Source: Deferribacteres bacterium (GTDB lineage Bacteria; Zhuqueibacterota; Zhuqueibacteria; Zhuqueibacterales; Geothermadaptataceae). Taken from it: a DNA stretch of 64,000 bases. The stretch lies in contig JACKDF010000009.1 in NCBI GenBank assembly GCA_020633655.1, positions 1-64,000 on the forward strand, read 5' to 3'. Below, piece after piece: positions 24,185 through 34,263 of this stretch; position 1 is the stretch's first letter; each line of letters opens with the position of its first letter. Below the pieces are notes generated by a model that saw nothing but the letters and a program-made list of their open reading frames with translations, was not told the DNA's origin and did no database searches. A program made the translations under genes and the position numbers.

Positions 24185-25498
24185 ATGCTTAGAAAGACAA
24201 AATATCTTATCGTTTCTCTTTTTCTGATTCTCTTTGGAAATTCAGCACTTCGCGCCCAGGTTGAATTCGATCAGCGTTTCGAAACTTTTCTCCCTTCGTT
24301 TTATATCGATTTCAATAGCGTGCGGGCTGAAAACGGACTGAATAAGGTGACTTTGTATGCAAAGGTTCCCTTTGATGAAATTCAGTTTCTAAAAGCAGAA
24401 GATGGTGGTTTTAAAGCATCCTACGAAATGAGCATCACTATTTTCGATGATCAGGATTATCAGATTGATGGAATCATTTTTGAGCGCGCAGTAACGGTTT
24501 CTGAATACGAACAGACCAACGCAACGGATGCGTATGATGAGGTGCAACGCTCATTCAAAATAAAACCCGGAAAATATAAATTTTATGTTCAGCTAGAAGA
24601 TCTCGATACCCATAAAATTGGCGTGAGCGAGCATGAATTAAAGTTGGAAGATTATTCCAATAAAGACCTGAGTATAAGCTCCATTCTTTTTTCTGAGAAG
24701 GTGGAGGTCGATTCAAGTGGCAAATTGATCCCGGTGCCCCTTGTTGGTGTGCCGCGGAAGGAAACAGGTAATTTGTATGGATTTTTTACGATTTATGCTC
24801 GGGAAGATGGCAAGTTTGAAGTCGAAGTAATCGTACGCAACATGCGTAACAAAGTGCTTTATAAAGACAAAAAGAAGATAAAGCGTGATGGATTTGAAAC
24901 GCCAATCGCGATCGCTATTCCCGATGCGAAACTTTCTCTGGGAACCTATAATTTCCAGGTAAAAGTTGAGCAGGGAGATCATGACGCATCACTGCGGGAG
25001 GACTTTAAGATTTACTGGGAAGGAGTGCCCCTCACCGCTGTGGACATCACATCGGCAATCGATCAGATGGATTTGATTGCGAATCCAAAAGACCTAAAAA
25101 CAATCAAGGATGCGCCTCCCGGCAAACAACGGGAGTATTTCATTCAATTCTGGAAGCAATACGATCCAACCCCTGGCACGAAAAAAAATGAAATGATGGC
25201 GGAATATTACCGCCGGATTCAATACGCAAATGACCATTTCCGGGGACTGCGCGAAGGTTGGAAAACAGACATGGGTACAGTTTACATTTTGCTGGGTGCA
25301 CCGGAAGAAGTTGTGCGCAATATGTCACCGCAGTACATGACAAGTTATTACTCATCCCGCCCGGTTAAAGCATTGCAAATTTGGAAATACCAGACGCTTA
25401 ACCGATACTTTATATTTGTAGATGAAAATGGATTTGGTGATTACCGCCTTGATAATCCCTCTGTGTTGGCCGAATTCCGTAACACGTTCAGGTATTAA
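24185..25498 (+). CDS. GWxTD domain-containing exported protein
   Basis: A 437-residue protein with a signal peptide (TKYLIVSLFLILFGNSALRAQ). The mature part has beta-rich domains, with the GWxTD signature near residues 355-375 (LREGWKTDMGTVYILLGAP) and a final domain ending DNPSVLAEFRNTFRY. GWxTD proteins are found in FCB-group bacteria and have no established function; they are thought to act in the cell envelope. The ATG at 24185 is preceded by GAGGAAAAA and starts 7 bases after rimO. Confidence 0.88.
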   Translation: MLRKTKYLIVSLFLILFGNSALRAQVEFDQRFETFLPSFYIDFNSVRAENGLNKVTLYAKVPFDEIQFLKAEDGGFKASYEMSITIFDDQDYQIDGIIFERAVTVSEYEQTNATDAYDEVQRSFKIKPGKYKFYVQLEDLDTHKIGVSEHELKLEDYSNKDLSISSILFSEKVEVDSSGKLIPVPLVGVPRKETGNLYGFFTIYAREDGKFEVEVIVRNMRNKVLYKDKKKIKRDGFETPIAIAIPDAKLSLGTYNFQVKVEQGDHDASLREDFKIYWEGVPLTAVDITSAIDQMDLIANPKDLKTIKDAPPGKQREYFIQFWKQYDPTPGTKKNEMMAEYYRRIQYANDHFRGLREGWKTDMGTVYILLGAPEEVVRNMSPQYMTSYYSSRPVKALQIWKYQTLNRYFIFVDENGFGDYRLDNPSVLAEFRNTFRY

Positions 25499-25518
25499 AT
25501 TCAAACGATAAGCCCGAA

Positions 25519-26457
25519 ATGCCAGAGATACGCAAACCAAAGCACTTAAGACCAAACGCGACCTTCGGTGTCATTGCACCTGCGAGCCCTGTGAATGAAG
25601 AAAAGCTCGAGAAGGGGATACGATATTTTGAACGCCTTGGGTATCGACTCGAACTTGGTAAATCCGTGTTTAAATCATCGCCATATTTAGCTGGAACGGA
25701 TGAAGAGCGCCTTGCGGATTTACACGAAATGTTTCGCAGGCCGGATATTGATGCGATCATTTGCGCCCGGGGTGGTTATGGTACGCCGAGACTGTTGGAC
25801 CGTGTCGACTACGAACTGATTCGAAAAAATCCCAAAATTTTTATTGGTTACAGTGATTTAACTGCGTTGCAGTTAGCAATTTTCAAAAAAGCAGGTTTGG
25901 TTACTTTTTCCGGTCCGATGCTCGCCGTGGAATTTGCTGCAGATGATGTGAATCAAATGATGGAATCAAGTTTCTGGCGCATAATAAGTGAACCTGTTGC
26001 TGCTGGTGCATTGCCGCCATTGAAGCAGGGTGCTTACGAAGTTTTGTGTGACGGGCAGGCCCAGGGGCGCCTTTTGGGGGGGTGTCTTGCTTTGGTGAAT
26101 TGCCTCTTCGGTTCAGATTTTTTGCCTGATTTTTCAAACTCGCTGCTTTTTATTGAGGATGTCGGCGAAATTCCAATGCGAATTGATCGTTATTTGGCAC
26201 AGATGCGAAATGCCGGTATTTTCCAAAAGACCAATGGTATTATCTGTGGACGTTTTGAAGAATCGGAGACCGAAGACGGATCGCACGGTTTGTTGAATTT
26301 GATGCTTGAAGACTATTTTTCAGAATTCGGTAAACCTGTATTCAATAAGTTTGATTATGGCCATATTCCATTAAAACACACAATGCCATTGGGTGTTATG
26401 GCAAAAATGGTTACCAGTACCGGCACTATCGAAATTATTGAATCCGCAGTGAGTTGA
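25519..26457 (+). CDS. LD-carboxypeptidase (peptidase family S66)
   Basis: A 312-residue cytoplasmic serine peptidase that removes the terminal D-alanine from murein tetrapeptides during cell-wall recycling (LdcA type). The nucleophile serine is in FIGYSDLTALQ near residue 116. The catalytic glutamate and histidine regions are LLFIEDVGEIPMRIDRYLAQM near 212-232 and FDYGHIPLKHTMPLGV near 278-293. CARGGYGTPRLLD at about 82-94 is the conserved oxyanion region. It follows the GWxTD gene and overlaps the frame upstream of purN by only a few bases. Confidence 0.93.
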   Translation: MPEIRKPKHLRPNATFGVIAPASPVNEEKLEKGIRYFERLGYRLELGKSVFKSSPYLAGTDEERLADLHEMFRRPDIDAIICARGGYGTPRLLDRVDYELIRKNPKIFIGYSDLTALQLAIFKKAGLVTFSGPMLAVEFAADDVNQMMESSFWRIISEPVAAGALPPLKQGAYEVLCDGQAQGRLLGGCLALVNCLFGSDFLPDFSNSLLFIEDVGEIPMRIDRYLAQMRNAGIFQKTNGIICGRFEESETEDGSHGLLNLMLEDYFSEFGKPVFNKFDYGHIPLKHTMPLGVMAKMVTSTGTIEIIESAVS

Positions 26458-26462
26458 TACCC

Positions 26463-27092
26463 ATGCCAAAACCGAAATATGCAATTGCGGTATTGATCTC
26501 GGGTGGTGGTTCGAATTTTATAGCGATCCATAAAGCAATCCAAAATGGTCTTTTTGATGGTGAAATTGTATTTGTCCTCAGTAGTACTGAAAAAGCTGGT
26601 GGACTAAAATATGCGACGGAAAATGAAATTCCCCATTTTACTCCCACGGCAGACGTATTTATGTCGGAACAAAAATTTGCGAACTATCTGCTGGAAAAAA
26701 CTACGGACTACAATGTGCAACTCGTTGTGCTCGCTGGCTTCCTGAAAAAAATTCCGGCAGCGTTCATAAGTGATTTTTCCGGAAAAATAATTAACATTCA
26801 CCCTGCATTGTTGCCGTCATTTGGAGGGAAGGGCATGTATGGCAGGCATGTCCACCAGGCAGTACTTGACTATGGATGCAAAATTTCCGGTGCAACCGTG
26901 CACCTTGTTAACAGCGGGTACGATACCGGGCCGCCGATAATACAAAAAAGTGTACAGGTCTTCGTCGATGATACACCGGAGATTTTAGCACAGCGTGTTC
27001 TAAAAATTGAACATGAAATATTACCACAAGCAGTTGCAGCATTTGCAGAAGATAAGGTAATTATTAATGGTCGAAAAATTTACATCGGGTAA
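26463..27092 (+). CDS. purN: Phosphoribosylglycinamide formyltransferase
   Basis: A 209-residue folate-dependent GAR transformylase, third step of purine synthesis. Motifs are clear: VLISGGGSNF near the start, LVVLAGFLKKIP, NIHPALLPSFGGKGMYG at about 105-121 with the catalytic N and H, and SGATVHLVNSGYDTGPPIIQ with the catalytic aspartate. The start is taken as the ATG at 26463 (MPKPKYAIAVLIS). purH follows 4 bases after the stop. Confidence 0.95.
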   Translation: MPKPKYAIAVLISGGGSNFIAIHKAIQNGLFDGEIVFVLSSTEKAGGLKYATENEIPHFTPTADVFMSEQKFANYLLEKTTDYNVQLVVLAGFLKKIPAAFISDFSGKIINIHPALLPSFGGKGMYGRHVHQAVLDYGCKISGATVHLVNSGYDTGPPIIQKSVQVFVDDTPEILAQRVLKIEHEILPQAVAAFAEDKVIINGRKIYIG

Positions 27093-27096
27093 GTAA

Positions 27097-28659
27097 ATGG
27101 ACAAAAAAAGAAATGCATTAATCAGTGTTACGGACAAAACCGGTGTGGTTGAATTTGCACAAGCACTCGCTGAAGCAGGTGTAGTCATTTATTCCACGGG
27201 TGGCACAGCAAAATTGCTGCAAGAGAATAATGTGCCGGTAACCAATATTTCCGATTTGACAGAATTTCCTGAAATTATGAATGGTCGTGTTAAGACATTG
27301 CACCCGAAGGTTTTTGGTGGAATTTTGGCGAAACGCAATAAAAAAGAACATTTGCAGGAAGCCGAACTTCATGAAATTCCATTATTCGATTTCATTATTG
27401 TTAACTTATACCGTTTTGCGGAAACCGTCAGCCAAACCGGTGTAACTCTTGATAAAGCACTGGAAAATATTGATATCGGTGGCGTTACACTTATTCGTGC
27501 AGCTGCAAAGAATCACCAGGATGTTGCAATAATTACTTCACCAGTTCAATATGCCGAGGTGCTTGCCGAATTAAAAAGTAATAAGTTTGTGTTATCGTTA
27601 GCGACGAAAAAGAAGCTTGGCGTTGCTGCTTTTGGAGTAACAGCAAATTATGACGCACAGATTTTTAATTATTTATCCGAAACTATTAATGGACAGGACG
27701 ATTTCGCAGAATTCTACATTCAGCCGTATAAAAAGAAAGATGTGCTGCGTTATGGTGAAAATCCACATCAGAGAGCAGCAGTCTATGAAAGTAGTGCAGG
27801 TTGCAAAACGGGATTATTGACCGCAACTCAAATTCAAGGGAAAGCCCTTTCCTACAATAATTACATGGATGGTGATGCTGCCTGGCTCATTACACGCTCC
27901 TTTGACGACCCAACCGTTGCAGTAATTAAGCATGCGAATCCTTGTGGAGTTGCCAGTGATAGTACTTTGGTAAATGCATATCGGCGTGCATTGGCAACTG
28001 ATAATGTTTCCGCTTTCGGCGGTATTGTAAGCTTGAACCGTGAAGTAGATGCCGATACTGCAGGAGAGATAAGTAAAATTTTTACAGAAGTAATAATCGC
28101 ACCGGGGTATAGCAAGGGTGCACTGGAAATTTTCGCAGAAAAGAAAAATCTGCGTTTGCTCGAAATGGAAAATTTCCACGGTGATCCACAAAAAGTATTC
28201 GAAACCCGGTGTATCGATGGTGGTATTTTAGTACAAGATAAAGATCTGAATTTAGATGACAGTACAAAATTTGAAGTTGTTTCCGTTAGAAAGCCTGATC
28301 AAAATGAGTGGAAAAACCTGATTTTTGGTTGGAATATCGTGCGTTGGGTCAAATCTAATGCTGTGATATATGTTAAAGATCAACAGACAATTGGCATCGG
28401 TGCAGGGCAAATGTCCAGGGTTGATTCCTCACGTATTGCGGTTGAAAAAGCAGGTATTGCAGGTTTGGACTTAAAAGGCAGCGCTGTTGCATCAGATGCC
28501 TTTTTTCCCTTCGCTGACGGAGTCGAAGCAGCAGCTAAGGCAGGCGCTGTTTCGGTTATACAGCCCGGTGGTTCAATACGCGATGAAGAGGTAATCGCTG
28601 CTGCCAATAAATTTGGAATGGCAATGGTTTTTACGAAAACACGGCATTTCAGGCATTAA
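27097..28659 (+). CDS. purH: Bifunctional AICAR transformylase / IMP cyclohydrolase
   Basis: A 520-residue enzyme for the last two steps of IMP synthesis. The N-terminal IMP cyclohydrolase domain (1-200) shows LISVTDKTGVVEFA, STGGTAKLL, GRVKTLHPKVFGGIL and NLYRFAETV. The AICAR transformylase domain carries RYGENPHQRAAVY, VIKHANPCGVA at about 270-280 with the catalytic K-H pair, AFGGIVSLNREVD, and the C-terminal ASDAFFPFADGVEAA and GGSIRDEEVI. It directly follows purN and ends 21 bases before mreB. Confidence 0.97.
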   Translation: MDKKRNALISVTDKTGVVEFAQALAEAGVVIYSTGGTAKLLQENNVPVTNISDLTEFPEIMNGRVKTLHPKVFGGILAKRNKKEHLQEAELHEIPLFDFIIVNLYRFAETVSQTGVTLDKALENIDIGGVTLIRAAAKNHQDVAIITSPVQYAEVLAELKSNKFVLSLATKKKLGVAAFGVTANYDAQIFNYLSETINGQDDFAEFYIQPYKKKDVLRYGENPHQRAAVYESSAGCKTGLLTATQIQGKALSYNNYMDGDAAWLITRSFDDPTVAVIKHANPCGVASDSTLVNAYRRALATDNVSAFGGIVSLNREVDADTAGEISKIFTEVIIAPGYSKGALEIFAEKKNLRLLEMENFHGDPQKVFETRCIDGGILVQDKDLNLDDSTKFEVVSVRKPDQNEWKNLIFGWNIVRWVKSNAVIYVKDQQTIGIGAGQMSRVDSSRIAVEKAGIAGLDLKGSAVASDAFFPFADGVEAAAKAGAVSVIQPGGSIRDEEVIAAANKFGMAMVFTKTRHFRH

Positions 28660-28680
28660 CTTTAACTTTTGAGAGGAAGA

Positions 28681-29712
28681 ATGGCATTCTCGTTCCAAAA
28701 TCTAATTGCAAATGATATCGCGATTGACCTGGGAACTGCAAATACATTAGTGTACGTTCGCGGGCGTGGAATCATTATACGAGAACCCAGTATTGTTGCG
28801 GTGCGCAAACTGGATCAGGAAATCGTCGCCTACGGTACGGAAGCAAAGGAAATGCAAGGCCGTACCCCTGGTGAAATTACAACAGTAAGACCTTTAAAAG
28901 ATGGCGTTATTGCGGATTTTGAATTAGCAGAAGCAATGATTCGCCATTTTATTAAAAAAGTTGGCAATACCCATCTGCGCCGACCCCGTGTTGCCGTATG
29001 TATTCCCTCCGGAATAACGGATGTAGAGAAACGTGCTGTGCGCGATTCCTGCGAGCATGCGGGAGCGCGTGAAGTGCATTTGCTTGACGAGCCCATGGCT
29101 GCAGCGATTGGTGTTGGGCTTCCTATCGAAGATCCTGTCGGAAGTATGGTAATTGATATCGGTGGCGGTACCACAGAGATTGCGGTTATTTCGCTGTCCG
29201 GTATAGTTACAGACATCTCTATTCGTATTGGTGGCGATGAGATGAACGACTCTATTATCCAGCATTTCAAACGCAATTACAATTTACTGGTCGGTGAAAA
29301 TACCGCAGAAAATATCAAATGTACCCTTGGCTCTGCAGCACCCTACAATGAAGACGCCACAATGAATGTACGCGGACGTGATCTGGTGGCAGGAATTCCG
29401 AAGACGGTGGAAATTTCTCAAAAAGAAGTGCAGGAAGCACTAGCCGAAGCGGTCAATGCTATCGTCGACGCGACAAAATTGTGCCTTGAGCGTACTCCTC
29501 CGGAATTATCTTCGGACATCCTTGACAGAGGAATTGTGCTTTCTGGTGGTGGAGCCTTGTTGAAAGGGCTTGATGAGCGCCTTCGTGAGGAAACGAGTTT
29601 GCCGATCATCGTCGCAGAAGACCCGCTCACATGCGTGGTGCGTGGTACAGGCCGTGTTCTTGACGATCTTTCACACTATCAGAAAGTACTCAGCAAGGTG
29701 AGAAGATATTGA
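28681..29712 (+). CDS. mreB: Rod shape-determining actin homologue MreB
   Basis: A 343-residue bacterial actin that forms membrane filaments organising lateral cell-wall synthesis. The nucleotide-binding signatures are IAIDLGTANTLVYVRGRGI at about 13-31, VIDIGGGTTEIAVISLSG at about 158-175 and ILDRGIVLSGGGALLKGLD at about 282-300. The ATG at 28681 has GAGGAAGA upstream and is preferred to a TTG 12 bases earlier. It heads the mreBCD-mrdA-rodA operon, so the cell is expected to be rod-shaped. Confidence 0.97.
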   Translation: MAFSFQNLIANDIAIDLGTANTLVYVRGRGIIIREPSIVAVRKLDQEIVAYGTEAKEMQGRTPGEITTVRPLKDGVIADFELAEAMIRHFIKKVGNTHLRRPRVAVCIPSGITDVEKRAVRDSCEHAGAREVHLLDEPMAAAIGVGLPIEDPVGSMVIDIGGGTTEIAVISLSGIVTDISIRIGGDEMNDSIIQHFKRNYNLLVGENTAENIKCTLGSAAPYNEDATMNVRGRDLVAGIPKTVEISQKEVQEALAEAVNAIVDATKLCLERTPPELSSDILDRGIVLSGGGALLKGLDERLREETSLPIIVAEDPLTCVVRGTGRVLDDLSHYQKVLSKVRRY

Positions 29713-29745
29713 TATCAGAATTATGCATTCGGTGAAAAACAAGCA

Positions 29746-30582
29746 ATGCCTAAAGAATTTAAAGTTGTTGATATCCAATTTATTTCTATCACGAGAAGAG
29801 AATATTTCACATTCCTGATATGTATCGTCCTCTCGCTTAGCCTTATTTTTTTAAACGATAATCCTCAGATCAACAATTTACGCGCAGCTGTTGTTGACAG
29901 CTGGGCTCATACACTGCAAATCATTTCAAAGTATCGCTCTATGGCGGAAATGCGCAATGAACTAACTCGATTGCGCCATCGAACCAGTGATCTGCTTTTG
30001 GAAAACAGTCAACTGCGAAAAGCGGCTTTGGAAAATCACCGCCTTCGTACAATGCTCAAATTCAAAGAGGCGAGTCCTTATTCATTAGTGGTTGCAACGG
30101 TTATTGCCCGTGATCAGGATCCGGCAGTACGTTCTGTCATTGTCGATGTTGGTGAGCGTGAGGGAGTTCAAAAAGGTGATGCTGTTATTCTTCCAATGGG
30201 CATCGTTGGGAAAATTTTGCATACGGGGGAATCGACCTCCCTGGTTCAGCTTTATACCGACTATAATTTTCGAGTTGCGTGCAAAATTCAGAGAAGCCGT
30301 GTAAACGGAATTTTGCAACAGCAGGACAGTAAGACCAGCATAGTAACACAAGTTCCAAAAAATGCAGATGTTCGAATTGGCGATCTTGTTGTGACATCGG
30401 GTTACAGTTACGTTTTCCCCGCGGAAATTCAAGCGGCGAAGGTAGTTGAAATAAAAACGGATTCACCTAGTTTGTTTAAAAAAATAGTTGTCGAACCCTT
30501 TGTTGATGTTACAAGAATTGAGGATGTTTTTGTAATAAAAAGGGATAGCGTTGCTACTTTACCAAATAAAGCACTGAACTGA
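29746..30582 (+). CDS. mreC: Rod shape-determining protein MreC
   Basis: A 278-residue bitopic membrane protein linking MreB to PBP2. A cytoplasmic tail is followed by one membrane helix at about residues 18-37 (YFTFLICIVLSLSLIFLN), then a coiled coil at about 66-105 (MAEMRNELTRLRHRTSDLL) and the two beta-barrel domains (VVATVIARDQDPAVRS, KGDAVILPMGIVGKI, RIGDLVVTSGYSYVFP). The order mreB-mreC-mreD confirms the call. Confidence 0.95.
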   Translation: MPKEFKVVDIQFISITRREYFTFLICIVLSLSLIFLNDNPQINNLRAAVVDSWAHTLQIISKYRSMAEMRNELTRLRHRTSDLLLENSQLRKAALENHRLRTMLKFKEASPYSLVVATVIARDQDPAVRSVIVDVGEREGVQKGDAVILPMGIVGKILHTGESTSLVQLYTDYNFRVACKIQRSRVNGILQQQDSKTSIVTQVPKNADVRIGDLVVTSGYSYVFPAEIQAAKVVEIKTDSPSLFKKIVVEPFVDVTRIEDVFVIKRDSVATLPNKALN

Positions 30583-30621
30583 TTTACATGATTTTCCAAC
30601 AGTTTTAAGAAATAAACCCTA

Positions 30622-31101
30622 ATGAAATATTTCATTTACTTTGTGATATTCGTTTGTCTGCTTGTTGCCCAAATTTCCTTACTTGCTTTTTTCCCCGGAA
30701 ATACACGACCTGATATCCTTTTACTGGGGATCATCGTTTTGGGAATGCGCGAAGGAGGAATTCCGGCAATGATCACCGCATGCGTCGTAGGTTTTGTGAA
30801 GGATACATTTACAACATCCTTTCTAGGTGCAAGTATGTTGGGGTTGGTGATTGCTGCATTTATGGCTGGTAATTATAAACACATACAAGTAAAACTCGGC
30901 ACACAAAGCAAATTGGTTCTCTTCTCGATAATCATTCTTGTTTATAATTTTATCTATTATTTCCTGTTTGAGTTAAAAGCCGGAATGAACATTTTTGATT
31001 TATTGTTGAATTCGGTTTTTCCTGCAGTTTTCTACACTCTCCTCTTTGCTGGGATTGCACATTTTCTTATTCCTCATGGACTTCTTGGTACGAAAAGATG
31101 A
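30622..31101 (+). CDS. mreD: Rod shape-determining protein MreD
   Basis: A 159-residue protein with five or six membrane helices and the MreD pattern (FFPGNTRPDILLLGIIVLGM with the conserved RPD-like segment; GFVKDTFTTSFLGASMLGL). Sequence conservation in this family is low, so the assignment rests on topology and on its place between mreC and mrdA. Its stop overlaps the mrdA start (ATGA). Confidence 0.92.
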   Translation: MKYFIYFVIFVCLLVAQISLLAFFPGNTRPDILLLGIIVLGMREGGIPAMITACVVGFVKDTFTTSFLGASMLGLVIAAFMAGNYKHIQVKLGTQSKLVLFSIIILVYNFIYYFLFELKAGMNIFDLLLNSVFPAVFYTLLFAGIAHFLIPHGLLGTKR

Positions 31102-32873
31102 ACCCTGGTTTTTCACAAAAAAATCGCGTTATCATCTTTCGTTTATTTTATATTGTTATCTTCATCGTGCTGCTGGTTCGTTATGCCTATGTGCAACTAA
31201 TTCAGCAGGATATCTATTATCGCCAAAGTGAACGCAATCGTATAAGACCCATAACTTTGGAACCCCCACGTGGAGTTGTTCGCGATCGATTTGAGGAAAT
31301 CCTGATCGATAATGTTCCCGCCTATTCAGTTTATGCTATACCAAATGAATTGTCTTCCCCCGATTCCGTATTTGCTTTTTTAGGTGATTTGCTGGATATC
31401 CCAGCAGAAGAATTTCATATGAAATATAAACGAGATAGACGTGGTCCGTTTCAAAAGGTAAAGATCTGCCAGTATGTGGACTTCGAAGCCTTGGCTCGAC
31501 TCGAAGAAAATAAACTCGATCTTCCTGGTATCGTGTATGGTGTCGAACCTCGAAGATTCTATCCATCGGGAGTGCGGGCACCACATTTATTTGGCTATTT
31601 GGGTGAAATTGATGAGAAAGGCCTGCAATCGGAGGAATATGCTGATTATGATCGCGGGGACATAATTGGGAAAGCTGGAATTGAAAAGATTTACGAAAAA
31701 ATCTTGCAGGGAAAAAAAGGGTATCAATTCGTTGAAGTCGATGCACTGGGCCGCGAAGTGAGTGTGATTGAAGAATTAAAATCGCAACCGCCTGTTCCAG
31801 GATTAGAATTGCAATTGTCAATCGATGCAGGTTTACAACGCCTGCTCGAACAAAAGATGGATACGCTACGCGGTGGCGCAGCGATCCTCAATTGCCAGAA
31901 CGGCGAGGTGATTGCTCTTGTTTCCAAACCAGGCTATGATCCGGAATTGTTTGCCAAACCTATCACCCTGAAAACCTGGAAAGAACTGACGAACGATCCG
32001 GCAAAACCTCTTTTTGATCGTATGGTGCAAAGCGGAACGAATCCAGGATCAACCTATAAAATAATTACAGCAATTGCGGGTCTACAGGAAAATTTGATTA
32101 ATCCGGAAGAAAAGGTCTTTTGTCCCGGGTATTATCGTCTAGGGAGAAGAACCTTTAAATGCTGGAAAGCTGGTGGCCACGGCAGCGTCAATTTGCGCCA
32201 GGCGATTGAGCAATCGTGCAATGTCTATTTTTATCGAATGATTCAAAAAGTCGGTCTTGAAAATTGGTCGAAATATTCTCGTATGTTTCATTTTGGCGAA
32301 AAGACAGGTATCGATTTAACTCATGAATTTAGTGGTTCAGTCCCTGATAAAACATATTTTGACAGACGCTATGGGGCTGGAAAATGGAGCACAGGATTGC
32401 TACTCAATCTAACGGTTGGGCAGGGTGAGTTGCTGGTTACTCCCTTGCAAATGGCGAGTTTTGCCCTGCTTGTTGCAAACAGAGGCTACGGCTACCGTCC
32501 CCATGTGAATCGAATAATTAAAAATCCCGCAACCGATGATGATCAGGAATTTTTCGAGCATCAACCCTTGATAGTTCAGGGGATTCGTGAGGATGTTTGG
32601 GATTTAATTCACCAGGGGATGTATGACGTTGTTTATGGAGTTAACGGAACAGCGAAACGAGCGAATCCCGGAAAAATTCGTGTCGCGGGAAAAACAGGGA
32701 CCGCCCAGAATCCGCATGGTGAAGATCATGCCTGGTTCATAGGATTTGCACCGTATAAAAATCCTAAAGTTGCCTTTTGCTTTTTTGTTGAAAATGGAGG
32801 AGGGGGAGGAGCCGTTGCTGCCCCGATTGCCCGTGCCATGTTAACTTACCTGCTCCGCGAGGATAAAATTTAA
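31098..32873 (+). CDS. mrdA: Penicillin-binding protein 2
   Basis: A 591-residue class B transpeptidase of the elongasome. One N-terminal membrane helix (FRLFYIVIFIVLLVRYAYVQL) is followed by the dimerisation domain (RIRPITLEPPRGVVRDRF) and the transpeptidase. The active-site motifs are S-x-x-K in PGSTYKIITA near 314-323, S-x-N in EQSCNVYFYRM near 372, and K-T-G in VAGKTGTAQNPHG near 530. It cross-links peptidoglycan made by RodA, encoded next. Confidence 0.96.
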   Translation: MNPGFSQKNRVIIFRLFYIVIFIVLLVRYAYVQLIQQDIYYRQSERNRIRPITLEPPRGVVRDRFEEILIDNVPAYSVYAIPNELSSPDSVFAFLGDLLDIPAEEFHMKYKRDRRGPFQKVKICQYVDFEALARLEENKLDLPGIVYGVEPRRFYPSGVRAPHLFGYLGEIDEKGLQSEEYADYDRGDIIGKAGIEKIYEKILQGKKGYQFVEVDALGREVSVIEELKSQPPVPGLELQLSIDAGLQRLLEQKMDTLRGGAAILNCQNGEVIALVSKPGYDPELFAKPITLKTWKELTNDPAKPLFDRMVQSGTNPGSTYKIITAIAGLQENLINPEEKVFCPGYYRLGRRTFKCWKAGGHGSVNLRQAIEQSCNVYFYRMIQKVGLENWSKYSRMFHFGEKTGIDLTHEFSGSVPDKTYFDRRYGAGKWSTGLLLNLTVGQGELLVTPLQMASFALLVANRGYGYRPHVNRIIKNPATDDDQEFFEHQPLIVQGIREDVWDLIHQGMYDVVYGVNGTAKRANPGKIRVAGKTGTAQNPHGEDHAWFIGFAPYKNPKVAFCFFVENGGGGGAVAAPIARAMLTYLLREDKI

Positions 32874-32882
32874 GGATTTTTT

Positions 32883-34109
32883 ATGCTCTGGGATAAAGAT
32901 GATTTAAAAAAAGCAGATATTGTACTGCTCATCGCATTTTCTGGACTTTTAGTGATCGGTTTATTGATTATCTATAGCGCAACTCACGGTGAAAATCTGG
33001 ATATCAATCAAAATTTTTCCAAACAGGCGGTTTGGATTTTAATTGGTTGGCTACTTCTGGCATTGGTAACGATGCTTCCATTCAAGGTTTACCATGAAAT
33101 GGCATTCCCTGCTTATATTTTCTCAATTCTTTTATTAATTGCAGTGCTTTTCTGGGGGAGCGGTGCTGGAGTAAAACGGTGGTTTGCATTTGGGCCTTTC
33201 CGTTTCCAGCCTGCTGAGATTGCAAAAATCGCAACATTGCTTTTTCTGGCAAAATATGCTGCAGATTCAAAACGAAACTTTAAGAGTTTTCGAGATATTG
33301 CCGTCGCTTTTGCTATTGTTGGTCTCCCTACTTTGTTAATCATGAAACAACCGGATTTGGGTACTGCTCTGGTGTTTGTTGCCATGGTATTGCCTATCCT
33401 TTTTTGGGCAGGTCTTTCCTTGTTTACGGTTTTCCTACTGATCGCTCCCATCATTACATTGGCTTCTGCGTTTACATTCTTTAGTTTTTTTATTGCAATG
33501 GTGTTCATAATTGGTGTAATGGTCGTTTCAGGTCGGGGCCCGAAAGTCATAATTCCAAATTTTATTTTAAACATTGGTGTGGGTATCGTTACGCCTATAT
33601 TATGGAACCAATTACACAATTACCAAAAAAGCCGCATTCTTACATTCATCGGACTGGAGCAGGATCCACGTGGACTTGGTTATCAAGTTTTGCAATCGAA
33701 AGTTGCCATTGGTTCAGGTGGCATGTGGGGTAAAGGATGGATGGAGGGTACACAAACTCAACTGCGTTTTCTTCCTGAACAACACACTGATTTTATATTC
33801 TCTGTTTTGGGCGAAGAATTCGGTTTTTTAGGAGTTTTAATAGTTTTAGTGCTTTTTTTCCTGTTACTCTGGCGCGCATTGAACATCGCACAAAGTTCAA
33901 AAAATGTTTTTGCCAGTCTTGTTGTTATCGGGGCTTCAACAATTATTGCATTTCACGTTATTGTAAATACAGGGATGACGGTTGGCATCATGCCTGTTAC
34001 GGGACTACCATTACCTTTTTTGAGTTATGGAGGGTCGTCGTTGTTAACGAGCACTTTGTTAGTCGGGCTCATTCTCAATGCTGGTAGACGTCGTTTTCAG
34101 TATTTATAA
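32883..34109 (+). CDS. rodA: Peptidoglycan glycosyltransferase RodA
   Basis: A 408-residue SEDS-family membrane enzyme that polymerises lipid II during elongation with PBP2. The family pattern is complete: FKVYHEMAFPAYIFSILLL, WFAFGPFRFQPAEIAKIA at about 99-116, LPTLLIMKQPDLGTALVF near 154-171, GSGGMWGKGWMEGTQTQLRF near 279-298, LPEQHTDFIFSVLGEEFGF near 299-317, and the closing GLPLPFLSYGGSSLLT. AAGGA precedes the ATG. It is the last gene of the rod-shape operon. Confidence 0.96.
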   Translation: MLWDKDDLKKADIVLLIAFSGLLVIGLLIIYSATHGENLDINQNFSKQAVWILIGWLLLALVTMLPFKVYHEMAFPAYIFSILLLIAVLFWGSGAGVKRWFAFGPFRFQPAEIAKIATLLFLAKYAADSKRNFKSFRDIAVAFAIVGLPTLLIMKQPDLGTALVFVAMVLPILFWAGLSLFTVFLLIAPIITLASAFTFFSFFIAMVFIIGVMVVSGRGPKVIIPNFILNIGVGIVTPILWNQLHNYQKSRILTFIGLEQDPRGLGYQVLQSKVAIGSGGMWGKGWMEGTQTQLRFLPEQHTDFIFSVLGEEFGFLGVLIVLVLFFLLLWRALNIAQSSKNVFASLVVIGASTIIAFHVIVNTGMTVGIMPVTGLPLPFLSYGGSSLLTSTLLVGLILNAGRRRFQYL

Positions 34110-34234
34110 TCAGGCATAAAACAGCACGATTAGTTGTTACCGACAAGTGTCGACTATTGAATCGGTTCAAAAATTTAAGTGAATATGAGATATCGTCAGC
34201 TTTGGATGAAGATTTACTAATACTTAAATACATC

Positions 34235-34263
34235 TTGCATTTTTGGGTGATTTCTGTTAAATT
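34235..34263 (+). promoter_or_regulatory. Possible promoter upstream of the CpoB-like lipoprotein gene
   Basis: TTGCAT (34235-34240) and TAAATT (34258-34263) are 17 bases apart, a fair sigma-70 match. The -10 element lies inside an 18-base palindrome, GTTAAATTTAAATTTAAC (34256-34273), which could be an operator. The 331-base gap between rodA and the next gene shows no other gene or RNA I can recognise. Confidence 0.35.
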